A stretch of 64,000 nt of DNA from Brevibacillus reuszeri (GCF_001187725.1 NZ_LGIQ01000009.1:748547-812546); one strand, 5' to 3'. Shown: positions 9,490-19,191, numbered from the stretch's first letter. Numbers and translations: made by a program. Notes: a model not told the origin generated them from the sequence alone.

Positions 9490-9783
9490 ATGACATTCGA
9501 CTATTTGTACGATCAATCGGAAAATCTGTTTTCTCGCTTCATCACGTTTGCCACGGAGAAGCATCGATATGACCTGGCCTTTTTCTACTCCCAACATTTT
9601 GATGGAAAAAGCATTGTCCTGTCGCTGCAAAATATGCGCGCTGCTCTACTCTCTTCTGAGGACATTTCGCATGATGACAGCTGGGTCCGTTCGTTGGAAG
9701 TGCCACAAGAGGATGTGGACATCGTTTCCAGCTTCTTGGCAAAAACGCTATCTACTTTATTCAAGCATGACGATCTTGATTGA
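9490..9783 (+). CDS. DUF3055-like (SAV0927 family) protein
   Basis: The 97-residue soluble protein resembles the DUF3055 family of Bacillales: YLYDQSENLFSRFITF near the start, RYDLAFFYSQHFDGKSIVLS in the middle and an acidic C-terminus. Function is unknown in the family. The ATG at 9490 follows AGGAGG by 9 bases. It starts 37 bases after the permease and is followed by a terminator, so it is probably the second gene of that transcript. No catalytic motif is visible. Confidence 0.6.
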   Translation: MTFDYLYDQSENLFSRFITFATEKHRYDLAFFYSQHFDGKSIVLSLQNMRAALLSSEDISHDDSWVRSLEVPQEDVDIVSSFLAKTLSTLFKHDDLD

Positions 9784-9805
9784 GAAGGAAATGATTTTAA
9801 AACGT

Positions 9806-9836
9806 AAGCTGATGCCTATATAGTTGGCATCAGCTT
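9806..9836 (+). terminator. Terminator after the permease 1 operon
   Basis: Perfect 11-bp stem AAGCTGATGCC / GGCATCAGCTT with a 9-base loop, followed by TTTT. It lies 22 bases after the DUF3055-like stop. Confidence 0.9.
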
Positions 9837-9944
9837 TTTTGCGAGGTGGAAAGCTTCCTAAACATTCGTTCCCCTCAAAAAGAAGCAATCCGTATGCCTA
9901 ACGTTCCTTCATTTTGAAATTTATCCTCCATCACAGCCCTTCCC

Positions 9945-10172
9945 TCAAATCGAAACTCCCGTGATCTGTCGCAAATGATGCTCCATATGAGATACATAAT
10001 CACTGACAAGCCATTGCAGGGTCACGATTTCGCCATTCGGCAATTGACACCTGCAAGCATATTTCGCTTCGGGAGTTTGAGAGACAACGCGAATGATTGA
10101 CTTGTTCAACGAAAGCCAAAGCGTAGTAATATCCGATAGCGGCGTCTGCTGGTAGTGCTGCAATGATGCCAC
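9945..10172 (-). pseudogene. DinB-like protein, C-terminal remnant
   Basis: The 75-codon frame resembles only the C-terminal helices of DinB/YfiT-type four-helix proteins: PLSDITTLWLSLNKSIIRVV followed by YVSHMEHHLRQITG, the usual place of the conserved metal-binding histidine. The N-terminal two thirds, with the other histidines, are missing; the frame starts from a GTG directly beside the terminator of the next gene. I read it as a truncated remnant. Expression is doubtful. Confidence 0.5.
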
Positions 10173-10197
10173 TTATCGGTTTTTTCGAAGATGAAAA

Positions 10198-10221
10198 AAC
10201 CCCACCATCCTTGGTGAGGTT
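10198..10221 (-). terminator. Terminator after the amidohydrolase gene
   Basis: A 10-bp stem (AACCTCACCA / TGGTGGGGTT on the minus strand, one G-U pair) with a 4-base loop, followed by TTTTTTC. It sits 10 bases after the amidohydrolase stop. Confidence 0.85.
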
Positions 10222-10230
10222 ACGATCCTC

Positions 10231-11868
10231 TTATTTTTCGATTAACGTCTCCGTATGTTCAAACACGACCTTGCCATCGACAATCGTCAGCTGAACCTTC
10301 GTATCGGGTATTTCTTCCGCAGGTATTTCAAAAAGATTGCGCTCCAGAACCGTAATGTCAGCAAGCTTGCCTACTTCCAATGTCCCTAGCTCATGCTCTC
10401 TGAACGTGCTGTAGGCAGATCCAGCCGTATACGCTTTTAGTGCATCGGTAAGGGTGATGCGCTCTTCTGGATGCCAAACCGTTACTCCGCTGCTGTCGAT
10501 TCTCGTTACAGCGCGATAGACTTGCAGAAGCGGATTCAAGATATCAATCGGGAAGTCTGTTCCAAAAGCCAATCTCGCCCCCGCTTTTTGCAATGAATGG
10601 ATGGAGAATACATGCTGTTCGCGCTTTGCACCAATCCGTTCTGTATACACCCCTCTCTCTGACATGGCAAAATGATCAGGCTGCATCGAGGCAGTCACAT
10701 CCAGCTCTTTAAATCTGTGTATGTCGTCAGGGTGAATCACTTCCACATGTTCGATGGAATGGCGTGAGTCTCTTTTCCCATTCTCCTTTTGTGCTTCCTC
10801 ATAAGCGTCGAAAGCCAAGCGGATTGCCCCGTCACCAATTGCGTGGAAGCGAATGCTAAAGCCTTCTTTATCCGCGTCTACTACCCACTTTTTGATTGTC
10901 TCAGGCGGAAACGATGTTTCTCCGCATGTATCTGTCTGATCCGTATACGGCTCCAGCAAGTATGCCGTACGAGCCGTAATCACGCCATCGATAAATTGCT
11001 TCAGTCCGGAAACACGCAGCATGTCTGTTTGGTATGTCTCTCTTAACTGCCTCGCACGATCGAGGTTTCCATCCAAGGCTGGCCATAAGTGAATACGAGC
11101 TGTTAACTGGCCTTTGTCCTCGAATTCTTTAAATAAATCGTAATCAGTAAGAATTGCCAGCGATTCAGTTGCGAATAAGTCATGCACAGCCGTAACGCCC
11201 AAGCTGGACGCGTAAGCGAGGAAATTTTTGAACAGCTCTCTCTTTTTTTCTTTGGTAAAGTTGTAGGCATGCCTGATTACGGCACCCATTGCTTTTTCGT
11301 ACAATAAGCCATCCGGTTCTCCGTTCTCGTCTTTTCCAATAATCCCAAAAGCAGGGTTTTCCGTATTCCGATCGATCCCTGCAATCTCCAGAGCTTTCGA
11401 ATTCACCCACGCGTAATGACCCTCGGCGTGAAACATAAGGGCAGGTCGGTCAGATACAACACGATCTAACGAATGCCGATCTGGCAATTGCTTGGTATCC
11501 CAGTATCCTGCGTCCCACACCGATCCGATTACCCACGGATCATCTGGTCTAGATTCTGCAAATTCGCGAATAATTTCCAGCGCCTCCGCTTCGGAACGGG
11601 CCGAGAACAAAGTAGCAGTTTCCATCGCAACAGCTCCATCCATGGCATGCAGGTGGAAATCGTGGAATCCAGGCATGATTAATTGATCTTCAAAAGAATA
11701 AACCTTAGTCTCTTCTCCCTTATAAATCATGATCTCTTCCATAGAGCCAATCGCTATTATTTTATTGTCTACAATCGCGATTGATGCAGGCTGTGGCTCA
11801 TCAGTAAGTCCTGTAAAAACGGCGTTGCCAGAAACAATCAGGTCAGCTATTTTTTTACTCATCATCAT
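10231..11868 (-). CDS. YtcJ-like metal-dependent amidohydrolase
   Basis: The 545-residue protein belongs to the amidohydrolase superfamily, YtcJ/Amidohydro_3 type. The first metal-site motif is in MPGFHDFHLHAMDG (near residues 64-77). Further motifs are RFHAIGDGAIRLAFDAYE, HSIEHVEVIHPDD and FGTDFPIDILNP with the catalytic aspartate. Relatives hydrolyse amides or N-formyl groups, but most are uncharacterised. Three ATGs lie in a row; the first (11868) is 8 bases from GGAG. It is 98 bases downstream of permease 2 and likely shares its sigma-54 transcript, so its substrate may be an amide brought in by that permease. This is inference from position. Confidence 0.8.
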   Translation of the reverse strand: MMMSKKIADLIVSGNAVFTGLTDEPQPASIAIVDNKIIAIGSMEEIMIYKGEETKVYSFEDQLIMPGFHDFHLHAMDGAVAMETATLFSARSEAEALEIIREFAESRPDDPWVIGSVWDAGYWDTKQLPDRHSLDRVVSDRPALMFHAEGHYAWVNSKALEIAGIDRNTENPAFGIIGKDENGEPDGLLYEKAMGAVIRHAYNFTKEKKRELFKNFLAYASSLGVTAVHDLFATESLAILTDYDLFKEFEDKGQLTARIHLWPALDGNLDRARQLRETYQTDMLRVSGLKQFIDGVITARTAYLLEPYTDQTDTCGETSFPPETIKKWVVDADKEGFSIRFHAIGDGAIRLAFDAYEEAQKENGKRDSRHSIEHVEVIHPDDIHRFKELDVTASMQPDHFAMSERGVYTERIGAKREQHVFSIHSLQKAGARLAFGTDFPIDILNPLLQVYRAVTRIDSSGVTVWHPEERITLTDALKAYTAGSAYSTFREHELGTLEVGKLADITVLERNLFEIPAEEIPDTKVQLTIVDGKVVFEHTETLIEK

Positions 11869-11966
11869 TACTTCATCTCCTTTTTTGATAAAGAAACTCC
11901 CTGCGTCAGGTTGCTTGAAGCCAAGCCCTGCTGGGGGTGTCAAAACCTTTTGGTGATTGAATCGTT

Positions 11967-13313
11967 TTAGGAGGCTTCTTCAAAGCTAAGCTGCGGAGGC
12001 GGTTGTCGGAACATTTTGGTCAAATTCAGCAAATACAGAAAACCGATCACTAGCCACGATCCGCCCAGCATTAAGGAATGCTTATCCAAATTGATAAAAA
12101 ACAACCCAATAAGTGCAGCGCCAATGAGCGGAATAATCAAATATTGCAGCGTCGCTTTAAGCGACCTTTGCTTCTGACGGATATAGTAGTGGGCAACCAC
12201 TGCAAGATTTACAAAGAAAAAGGCAAACAATGCACCAAAATTAATAAATGAAACGGCAGTCATGAGATCCAGAAAGAGCGCACTGAAGGCTACCGCTCCA
12301 ATGATGAGAATATTGAGAACAGGTGTCCGATACTTCGGCGACAAATAGCCAAATACTCTTTTCGGAAGGACATTCTCCCTGCCCATCGCATACAAGATGC
12401 GAGAAGCGCTCGTTCCAGATGCAACAGCTGAGGCAAAACCGGCTGTTAGCCCTACTGCAACCACAATACTGGTAAAAATATTACCTCCTACATACATCGC
12501 GATTTCTAGATAAGCAGAATCGGGATTCTGGAAAGATTGAAACTGAGGAAAAATCAGCTGGGCAAAATACGAACCGGAAATAAACAATAATCCCCCAATC
12601 AGCGTGATGAGATAGATTGCCTTGGGCAATGTTCTCGTGGCATCCTTCGTCTCTTCTGAAAGAGTTGTCACTGCGTCGAAGCCTAAAAAGCTGAAGCATA
12701 ATAGAGGGACAACTGACAGCAGTGTCGGTATCTTGATTTCTGCATCATAAAAGGGAACGGCAGAAAATAATGTCCCTGCTCCTTCCCCCGAAAGCAGGCC
12801 TTGGATCGTTAGAATAAAAAAGAGGACGAATACGAAAATTTGCAGGAAGAGCATATACGTATTGAATTGCGCTGCAAATTTGATGCCCAAAATGTTGACA
12901 GCTGTGATGATCACAACAAAGGAAGCAATCCAGACAAACATGGGAACGGACGGAAAGAAGGCATTTAGCGATATTCCAATCAAGAGCGAGCTGATCATCG
13001 GACTAAACAAATAGTCGATGATGATCGTCCACCCTACTATGAAGCCGACGTGCGGACTAATCGTTCTTTGTGTAAAGGTGTAAGCCGCCCCTGCGTTCGG
13101 GAACGCTTTTACTAATTGCGCATAGCTGTACGCAGTAAATAGCATGACAATAAGTGCAATCGCGTACGCAATCGGCATCATCCCGTTTGTACTATGTACG
13201 GCAACCCCGTACGTCGAGAAGAACGTTTGTGGCGCCATGAAAGCTAATCCAAAAAAGACAACATACTTCAAAGTAAGCGAGCGTTTCAATGTTGGTGCAG
13301 TGGCATTTTCCAT
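11967..13313 (-). CDS. APC-family amino acid/polyamine permease 2
   Basis: This 448-residue membrane transporter is paralogous to the permease at 8094-9452, with the same TLKRSL start, FPNAGAAYTFTQRTISPHVGFIVGW and FLGFDAVTTLSEETKDATRTLP. About twelve membrane segments are visible. AAAGGAGG precedes the ATG at 13313. A sigma-54 promoter lies 45 bases upstream of the start codon, so it should be coregulated with the putrescine genes. The downstream amidohydrolase suggests that this copy may import an amide or acylated amine rather than free putrescine. Substrate not determinable. Confidence 0.8.
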   Translation of the reverse strand: MENATAPTLKRSLTLKYVVFFGLAFMAPQTFFSTYGVAVHSTNGMMPIAYAIALIVMLFTAYSYAQLVKAFPNAGAAYTFTQRTISPHVGFIVGWTIIIDYLFSPMISSLLIGISLNAFFPSVPMFVWIASFVVIITAVNILGIKFAAQFNTYMLFLQIFVFVLFFILTIQGLLSGEGAGTLFSAVPFYDAEIKIPTLLSVVPLLCFSFLGFDAVTTLSEETKDATRTLPKAIYLITLIGGLLFISGSYFAQLIFPQFQSFQNPDSAYLEIAMYVGGNIFTSIVVAVGLTAGFASAVASGTSASRILYAMGRENVLPKRVFGYLSPKYRTPVLNILIIGAVAFSALFLDLMTAVSFINFGALFAFFFVNLAVVAHYYIRQKQRSLKATLQYLIIPLIGAALIGLFFINLDKHSLMLGGSWLVIGFLYLLNLTKMFRQPPPQLSFEEAS

Positions 13314-13368
13314 TGATCAATCCTCCTTTCCGCCTTAAAAAATAGAACATTTTGAATATTTTGTTCAA

Positions 13369-13384
13369 TGCACAGGTTATGCCA
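13369..13384 (-). promoter_or_regulatory. Sigma-54 promoter for permease 2
   Basis: The minus strand reads TGGCATAACCTGTGCA. Spacing is exact; the -12 box is GTGC rather than TTGC, so it is slightly weaker than the others. Predicted start near 13358. Confidence 0.65.
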
Positions 13385-13583
13385 AACTCTTTGATGGTTG
13401 GAATAAGCATAAACGAGTGGCAATAAGCACCCCTTTTTCCTGTGCTCCATGGAATAATGATGTAGATACTATTATTCATTCACGCATTGCTACCCACTTT
13501 TGCATAAGACTGAATTTTCATTTCTCTTCAGATGTTAAAAAACCCTTTTTTTGCTACGGATCATTTTGAAGGAGTCCGTTCTT
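13385..13583. other. Regulatory intergenic region upstream of permease 2
   Basis: No gene is seen. ATTCATTCACGCATT at 13474-13488 resembles one half of the dyads at 6309 and 7688, and TTTTGCATA follows at 13498-13506. At about -115 to -150 from the predicted start these could be degenerate activator sites. Confidence 0.35.
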
Positions 13584-13632
13584 GTAACCAGCTAAAAGAC
13601 TGAGTGGCAGGAATCACCCAGTCGCTGGTTAC
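13584..13632. terminator. Composite hairpin downstream of the ger operon
   Basis: Outer arms GTAACCAGC / GCTGGTTAC pair perfectly and enclose GACTG / CAGTC. No T-run follows on the minus strand, so it may be a weak terminator or an mRNA 3' stabiliser for the ger operon that ends at 13651. Confidence 0.45.
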
Positions 13633-13650
13633 CAAGCACATTGAATCAAC

Positions 13651-14772
13651 CTATTTTTTTAAAGAGCCGATACTGATAATCTCAACCTCTGGATAGACGT
13701 TCACTTTCGCTTTCGAAAACGCTTTTCCCCAATCATCCTCCACTCGCTTCCAGTCCTCATAGGCATATGCTCGAGCAAATTTTCCCAGTCCAATCGGGTC
13801 CAACTGATTTTTTTGGAACTTGGCAATGACTGCTTCCATCTTTTTCTTCATATCTGATGCGATCGCCCTTTCCAATCGCTTCTTGTCCTCTACCGGGCTG
13901 ACTTGCACAAGAATTTCAGTCAGGACAATGGCATACTTTAAATGAAGATCAAATTGAAACTGACCTTTTTTTGCCTTTGTTTTATAATCATAATGGGTGT
14001 AATCAATCGAGTAGCTGACATTCTTACTCTCTTCATCTTTTGCTTTAAAAGACTTATCCTTAATTTGGGTGGTCATAAAGATCGGATGCATGGTATCCCG
14101 CTGCAAAATCAGCAATTGTATGCTTTCCTCAGAACTAAGCGAGTCAACATAGTAACCACGCTTATCGATTAGTGCTGTACCCGCTATCTTTAGTTTATCG
14201 TCGCTGAGTTTGATTTCTGGTAAATAAGGAGTGATGCCCTTCTCATAAAATTGATCGTATGCTTTGCGGGCTGTCGTGTAGACAGAGGCTTCACTTGTAT
14301 GCCCGGATTTAATCAGCTCACGCAAGTAAACGGGAAGTCGCGGTTTATCACTGACATCGACATTGAGTACCTCATCGATCGGTTCATTTGCCATGATCAG
14401 GTCAGCCTTCAGCGAGCTTTTCGGGTCACGGAAAATGACATCTAAGAGGTCGAGTAGCCCCTTTTTCATCAACACTTTTTTGGAAATGACGATGTTTTGT
14501 ACCTTCCCAGTTTGGACCAGGCCATTCGCCTCATCATCAAACCTATCTCTACCTTCTCGGAATGAGGATGCATGCACATGCAGGATTTCGGTTTTCTTCT
14601 TGGCCTCACGCTGAAAGACGGGAACCGCTGAGTAAATTTCGAGTTCTCCATCTTTTCGCACGTCAACTCCAATTGTCAAAATCAATGTTAAATCGTCCAG
14701 TCGATTTTGCCCCAGACACCCCGTAATCAACAGAATTTGACATAGTAAAATGATCAGAAGTCGTCTTTTCAT
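13651..14772 (-). CDS. gerAC: Spore germination protein, Ger(x)C lipoprotein
   Basis: The 373-residue protein has a lipoprotein signal peptide ending LLITGC (lipobox, Cys near residue 19) and the Ger(x)C features LTIGVDVRKDGELEIYSAVP and a C-terminal WGKAFSKAKVNVYPEVEI. It would be the membrane-anchored lipoprotein subunit of a nutrient germinant receptor in the inner spore membrane. Its ATG overlaps the gerAB-like stop by four bases, so it is the last gene of an AA-AB-AC operon. The germinant cannot be inferred. Confidence 0.9.
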   Translation of the reverse strand: MKRRLLIILLCQILLITGCLGQNRLDDLTLILTIGVDVRKDGELEIYSAVPVFQREAKKKTEILHVHASSFREGRDRFDDEANGLVQTGKVQNIVISKKVLMKKGLLDLLDVIFRDPKSSLKADLIMANEPIDEVLNVDVSDKPRLPVYLRELIKSGHTSEASVYTTARKAYDQFYEKGITPYLPEIKLSDDKLKIAGTALIDKRGYYVDSLSSEESIQLLILQRDTMHPIFMTTQIKDKSFKAKDEESKNVSYSIDYTHYDYKTKAKKGQFQFDLHLKYAIVLTEILVQVSPVEDKKRLERAIASDMKKKMEAVIAKFQKNQLDPIGLGKFARAYAYEDWKRVEDDWGKAFSKAKVNVYPEVEIISIGSLKK

Positions 14773-15869
14773 TTCGATAACCTCATCTGGAACCGCTCAG
14801 CAACCATCACATAGAGTAAGAAGAAAATCGGAAATAGGTATGAGATGTACATGCCTACATGACCACCCCAATTTTGAATGGTAATAACCTGGTAATAGGT
14901 AGGGTTGTAAAAGAAGGATAACACCACATAGCAACATGAGAGAATCAGTACCACTTTTTTATGATCCTTCAATCGGAGTAATTGACTCACCCCGAATGAA
15001 GCGGTGAAATAATACGGAATACCACTTGTTGAAATGATAAACAGATAAAAAGCGGCGAAAATCACTTCTATTCGCTCTACAAATGGAAATTCTACCGTCT
15101 CAAACATGTCAAGAGTTGGCCAAATATATGTCCCAATCTGATAGGGATTAAATTGAACATAACAAGCGATAGTCACGAGTAAATAGGTAAGCATTGTGAT
15201 GGTATTTGCGATGAGTATGCCTGCAGTAGCGTGTTGTTTTTTCTGTAAAAACGGATACAAAATAAAAGCTAGCTCAAAACCGAGAAACGAGAGAATTGTC
15301 GTTTTTACTCCCTTCATTATCGGCAGCCAGCCTTCCTTGATCACGGGTAACAGATGAATCCAATGACCTTCACGCATTGCGATAAAAAAGAGCGGAAGCA
15401 TGAAAATCATACTCAGTCCTACAAATTCGGCGTACCGCCCAAGCATTCGGATACTTTTTTGTGCGAGCATATGCTTGGGAATGATGAAAAGCAGCATCAA
15501 AAAATAATTTGCTGTTTGTGGCAATACCCACGTTTGGGTAATGTGAATCGCTGCAAACAATGTAACGGTAAAGACGAAGATGCTGTACAAAATAAACAGA
15601 ATCGAACATAAAACACCTATCCACCTCCCAAAATAGCGGAGGAGCAAATCAAATATAGTCTCATCCGGATGGCGTTTCATTATCTGGATGATGAGAATGC
15701 TTATTACATTGGCGATTACCCATCCGAGCAAAATGGAAATCCACCCATCTGTACTCGCCACATCTGCTAGGTCGGATGGCAACGTAATAATACCGATTCC
15801 AATCTGCACTTGAGAAATAAACAAGATGTACTGAAACAAGCTAACGTCATTGAAATGATTCGTTTTCAT
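14769..15869 (-). CDS. gerAB: Spore germination permease subunit, GerAB family
   Basis: The 366-residue integral membrane protein has about ten hydrophobic segments and the GerAB hallmark near the start (QVQIGIGIITLPSDLA). In known receptors this APC-fold subunit binds the germinant. It overlaps the preceding gerAA stop and the following gerAC start by four bases each, which indicates translational coupling. Expression is expected late in the forespore, but no convincing sigma-G promoter was identified. Confidence 0.9.
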   Translation of the reverse strand: MKTNHFNDVSLFQYILFISQVQIGIGIITLPSDLADVASTDGWISILLGWVIANVISILIIQIMKRHPDETIFDLLLRYFGRWIGVLCSILFILYSIFVFTVTLFAAIHITQTWVLPQTANYFLMLLFIIPKHMLAQKSIRMLGRYAEFVGLSMIFMLPLFFIAMREGHWIHLLPVIKEGWLPIMKGVKTTILSFLGFELAFILYPFLQKKQHATAGILIANTITMLTYLLVTIACYVQFNPYQIGTYIWPTLDMFETVEFPFVERIEVIFAAFYLFIISTSGIPYYFTASFGVSQLLRLKDHKKVVLILSCCYVVLSFFYNPTYYQVITIQNWGGHVGMYISYLFPIFFLLYVMVAERFQMRLSK

Positions 15870-17401
15870 ATCTCATCGCCATTTTTGTCGTTTTTTCCTT
15901 GTCGCTTCTCTTGTTTGGCATGCACCGCTTGTGGCCGCTTGATCAGGCTCCAAATCGGCAAGCGCACGAAACTGTCTTTCCATGCGGTAAATTGTAAAGG
16001 GGCAAGCGGACTTCCATAAGGGGTACCCAAAGATTCGAGTGAAATCAGATGAACGATCAAGACCATCATTCCGATTACGATTCCTACAATCCCGAACAGA
16101 TAGGATGCAACCATCATGGGAAAGCGGAGAACCCGCACCGCCGCTGATAAATCTGCATTCGGCAAAATAAAAGACGCAATCGCCGTAGCAGCAACGACAA
16201 TTACCATGATGTTACTTACGATCCCAGCTGAAACGGCTGCTTGGCCGATTACAATACCCCCAACAATACCAACCGTTTGACCAATTTTTGAGGGCAATCG
16301 CAACCCTGCTTCTCTGAGCATCTCCAAAGTTATTTCCATGATGATTGCCTCCAAAAATGGAGGGATCGGTACCCTCTCCCGAGATTCCCCAATCGATAGA
16401 ATGAGCCCAAGCGGGATAATCTCATAATGAAAAGTAAGTCCAGCAATATAGAGCGCTGGAAGGAAAATGGAGACAAAAAAGCTAATAAAACGCAGCAGCC
16501 TGATGAAAGAGCCAATGATCCAGCGCATGCTATAATCATCTGCGCTTTGAAAAAAGGATACTAGGCTCATCGGTGCGACCATGACCCAAGGGGACTGATC
16601 CACAATGATGACAATTCTTCCTTGGAGGATGTGTGAAGCAGCGGAGTCTGGCCGCTCTGTCGTTAAATATTGTGGAAAAGGAGTAAACGAATTGTTTTCG
16701 ATGAGCTCCTCCAATTCCCCTACATTGATTATTCCATCGATGTTGATTCGTTTAATCCGTTTTTCCAGCTCCATAAGGATGTCATTGTTTATCACATCTG
16801 CGAGATAAAGCAAACCTATTTTTGTCTGGCTCCTGGCCCCAACCTGAAGCTCCCTGATCTTGAGCTCTCGATCCGGTATATACCTGCGGATCATGGATAT
16901 ATTTTGCCCGATCGATTCAACGAAGCTCTGCCGGGCTCCCTTGAGCACGGATTCAGAAAGAGGTTCACTGATTTCTCTCTGTGGCCAGCCTTGTGTATCC
17001 AGGAGCAAACAGTGAGCCTCCCCTTCAATAAACAAAGCACTTTGTCCGCGAAGGATGGATTTCTCAATTACTCTCCAGGATTGCGTTGTCTGACTGGATC
17101 CAAGCGAAAGATCCAGGCTGTTTAACCCTGCGAAGGTTTTATTCTCAAACAAAAGTGGACGCATGATATGATTATTGATGGTTGGCTTGTCCACCATGCC
17201 GTCCAGATAGACCAAGAGAGCAGAATGGTTCGTTTGATTGATTAGAAATTTGGTGGTGATTAGATCTGGTGCATCACAAAAAATGGTATATAGCTTCTTT
17301 ATGTTGGTCGGAATATCGGGGCTGATCAGCTCGTCTTTGTCTGTATTCATCCAAGCTCGCATACGTAATCTTTTCCCGTACCGTGTAAATATAGATCCCA
17401 T
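15866..17401 (-). CDS. gerAA: Spore germination protein, GerAA family
   Basis: The 511-residue subunit has a hydrophilic N-terminal domain (about 1-270) with GRIVIIVDQSPWVMVAPMS at its end, then four or five membrane segments including PPFLEAIIMEITLEMLREAG and a basic C-terminal tail. This is the standard GerAA architecture; GerAA subunits form the ion channel of the germinant receptor. The ATG at 17401 is preceded by AGGAGA at 9 bases. First gene of the three-gene receptor operon. Confidence 0.92.
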   Translation of the reverse strand: MGSIFTRYGKRLRMRAWMNTDKDELISPDIPTNIKKLYTIFCDAPDLITTKFLINQTNHSALLVYLDGMVDKPTINNHIMRPLLFENKTFAGLNSLDLSLGSSQTTQSWRVIEKSILRGQSALFIEGEAHCLLLDTQGWPQREISEPLSESVLKGARQSFVESIGQNISMIRRYIPDRELKIRELQVGARSQTKIGLLYLADVINNDILMELEKRIKRINIDGIINVGELEELIENNSFTPFPQYLTTERPDSAASHILQGRIVIIVDQSPWVMVAPMSLVSFFQSADDYSMRWIIGSFIRLLRFISFFVSIFLPALYIAGLTFHYEIIPLGLILSIGESRERVPIPPFLEAIIMEITLEMLREAGLRLPSKIGQTVGIVGGIVIGQAAVSAGIVSNIMVIVVAATAIASFILPNADLSAAVRVLRFPMMVASYLFGIVGIVIGMMVLIVHLISLESLGTPYGSPLAPLQFTAWKDSFVRLPIWSLIKRPQAVHAKQEKRQGKNDKNGDEI

Positions 17402-17518
17402 CGCTCGTTCTCCTGGACTAGATCATGATTTTCCATCCATTTCTCCCCATATGGTTTCACTTCCCTGTTAAAAATATGAATGAACGACTGAAAAATCTTC
17501 CGCACATCAAAAAGAAAA

Positions 17519-17543
17519 GGCACCCGTTTCGATCATGGATGCC
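17519..17543 (-). terminator. Terminator after the DUF554 gene
   Basis: Minus-strand stem GGCATCC / GGGTGCC with one G-U pair, followed by TTTTCTTTTT. It lies 30 bases after the DUF554 stop. Confidence 0.75.
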
Positions 17544-17572
17544 CTTCATTTTCCCTTCTTAATTGTTTACGT

Positions 17573-18256
17573 TTACGTCCAAAGCAGATTTTTAGCGACG
17601 AGATAAATAACCGGAATGACAAGGGAAGGAATCAGATTAATCGTTCTGAACTTTCTTACGCCAAGAATACTCAGCCCCGAGCTCAGAATTAATACACCGC
17701 CAATAATCGATATCTCAGTCAACAGCTCGGGAGTTATAAATCCAGAGACCATTTTGGCAGCAACATAAAAGAAGCCTTGCCAGCAAAATAGCACGACTGC
17801 GGAAAGCGCAATCCCGATGCCAAAGGTAGCTGCCAGTACGATAGAGGTCACGAAGTCTAAAATCGCATTGGTAAACAAGTAGGTTTGATTTCCATTTAAC
17901 GCACTTTCGATAGGTCCAACAATAGACAGTGTCCCAATGCAAAATAAAAGGATAGCAGTTGATAGTCCTTCTGCCAGATTTCCTTTTGACACTTTGGAAA
18001 CAAGCTGATGGAATTTTTCCTCCATATTTACCCTTTCCCCGATCACCCCTCCGATTGCAAGACTCACAATAAACAGAACCGGATACTCACTGTCTGGCAT
18101 ATGTTTGGTAATCGCGAAAACGCCAAGCGCAGCAACCGCTAAACCCATTCCTTGCATCAGAATATCCTGATACTGCTCCTTCAACCCCTTTTTAAACACG
18201 CTACCGATCATACTTCCCATCACAATCAATACCACATTTACGATCGTTCCAATCAC
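17573..18256 (-). CDS. DUF554 family membrane protein (YdfK/YqgA type)
   Basis: The 227-residue protein is mostly hydrophobic with six or seven predicted membrane segments. It matches DUF554 at GTIVNVVLIVMGSMIGSVF and FCIGTLSIVGPIESALNG. The family is present in Bacillus (YdfK) and E. coli (YqgA); its transport role is undefined. The GTG start at 18256 has GGGGAGGAG upstream. It lies 68 bases beyond the MerR-family gene in the same direction and may be cotranscribed with it. Confidence 0.8.
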   Translation of the reverse strand: MIGTIVNVVLIVMGSMIGSVFKKGLKEQYQDILMQGMGLAVAALGVFAITKHMPDSEYPVLFIVSLAIGGVIGERVNMEEKFHQLVSKVSKGNLAEGLSTAILLFCIGTLSIVGPIESALNGNQTYLFTNAILDFVTSIVLAATFGIGIALSAVVLFCWQGFFYVAAKMVSGFITPELLTEISIIGGVLILSSGLSILGVRKFRTINLIPSLVIPVIYLVAKNLLWT

Positions 18257-18324
18257 GCAAAAGCTCCTCCCCTAAGCATGTATTGGAATCAGAATAAACC
18301 CTCCAGTTACTAGAGGGTCAAAAA

Positions 18325-19137
18325 CTATTTCGCTACGATTTGGATTTCGGTCACAAACTTTGATTGATCGCTTGTCAAGCCGTAATCAATTAACGTAATT
18401 TCAATCGCATCATCTATGATTGTATATTGCTTTTGCTCGACGTAATCCATGAGCTTCTTATAATAGGGGGCAGCATCCTCATGAGTCCCCACAAAGCGGA
18501 TTGTTATGTATGTTGCCTCTGGAAGAATTTGTTCGTTTGTACCAGTCACGCGGTAGCTATCGTCTTCCACGAACACAAAGATGGAGTCATATTCCTTAAA
18601 GCGTCTGAGTCTCAAGTTATCAAGCGATATCGATAATCCCACTTTCCCTAAAAAGATCGTGGATTTCATATTCGTCGCGTTCTCCAGTAACCGTATAGAC
18701 ATCTCCAGATTATCCGTATGCCGTATCTTTTGCTTCAACCGCACAATCATTCGTTCTGGTAGGACAACCTCCCGAATCGTACCCATCTGTTGATCATTCG
18801 CAGCATCCTTGATTTGATGGATTCGACTTTCAATTTTTTTCTGAATCTGCACAAAATCCGAAATGCGCTGCTCCGTTTCCAGCTTTTGCTCTTCTAGCAG
18901 CTGCAGGATATGGTCAATATTACGATTTTGCAGAAATAGCTTCACATTTTTCAACGGAATATGAAGTGCTTTGAGATACAAAATGGTATTAAGCTGCTCG
19001 AATTGTTCAATGGTGTAATAGCGATAACCCGAGCGCTCATCAACATGAGCAGGTTTAAAGAGATCAATTTCATCATAATAGCGCAAAGTTCGAACATCGA
19101 TTTGGAACAGCTTTGAGATTTCTCCAATCAAAAACAC
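18325..19137 (-). CDS. MerR-family regulator with GyrI-like effector domain
   Basis: The 270-residue protein begins with a MerR winged helix (IGEISKLFQIDVRTLRYYDEI, then GYRYY). A coiled-coil dimerisation helix follows (about 75-125) and then a C-terminal GyrI/BmrR-like effector-binding domain. Members bind drugs or amphiphiles and activate efflux genes by twisting 19-bp spacer promoters. A GTG start at 19137 is used; its ribosome site (GGCGGG) is weak, so the start is the least certain part. Neighbouring targets could be the DUF554 gene downstream or the AbrB-like gene nearby. Confidence 0.75.
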   Translation of the reverse strand: MFLIGEISKLFQIDVRTLRYYDEIDLFKPAHVDERSGYRYYTIEQFEQLNTILYLKALHIPLKNVKLFLQNRNIDHILQLLEEQKLETEQRISDFVQIQKKIESRIHQIKDAANDQQMGTIREVVLPERMIVRLKQKIRHTDNLEMSIRLLENATNMKSTIFLGKVGLSISLDNLRLRRFKEYDSIFVFVEDDSYRVTGTNEQILPEATYITIRFVGTHEDAAPYYKKLMDYVEQKQYTIIDDAIEITLIDYGLTSDQSKFVTEIQIVAK

Positions 19138-19191
19138 GATGACATTCCCGCCTTCTCTTCCCGCTTTGCCAGTAGTGACGGTACTTGGTTG

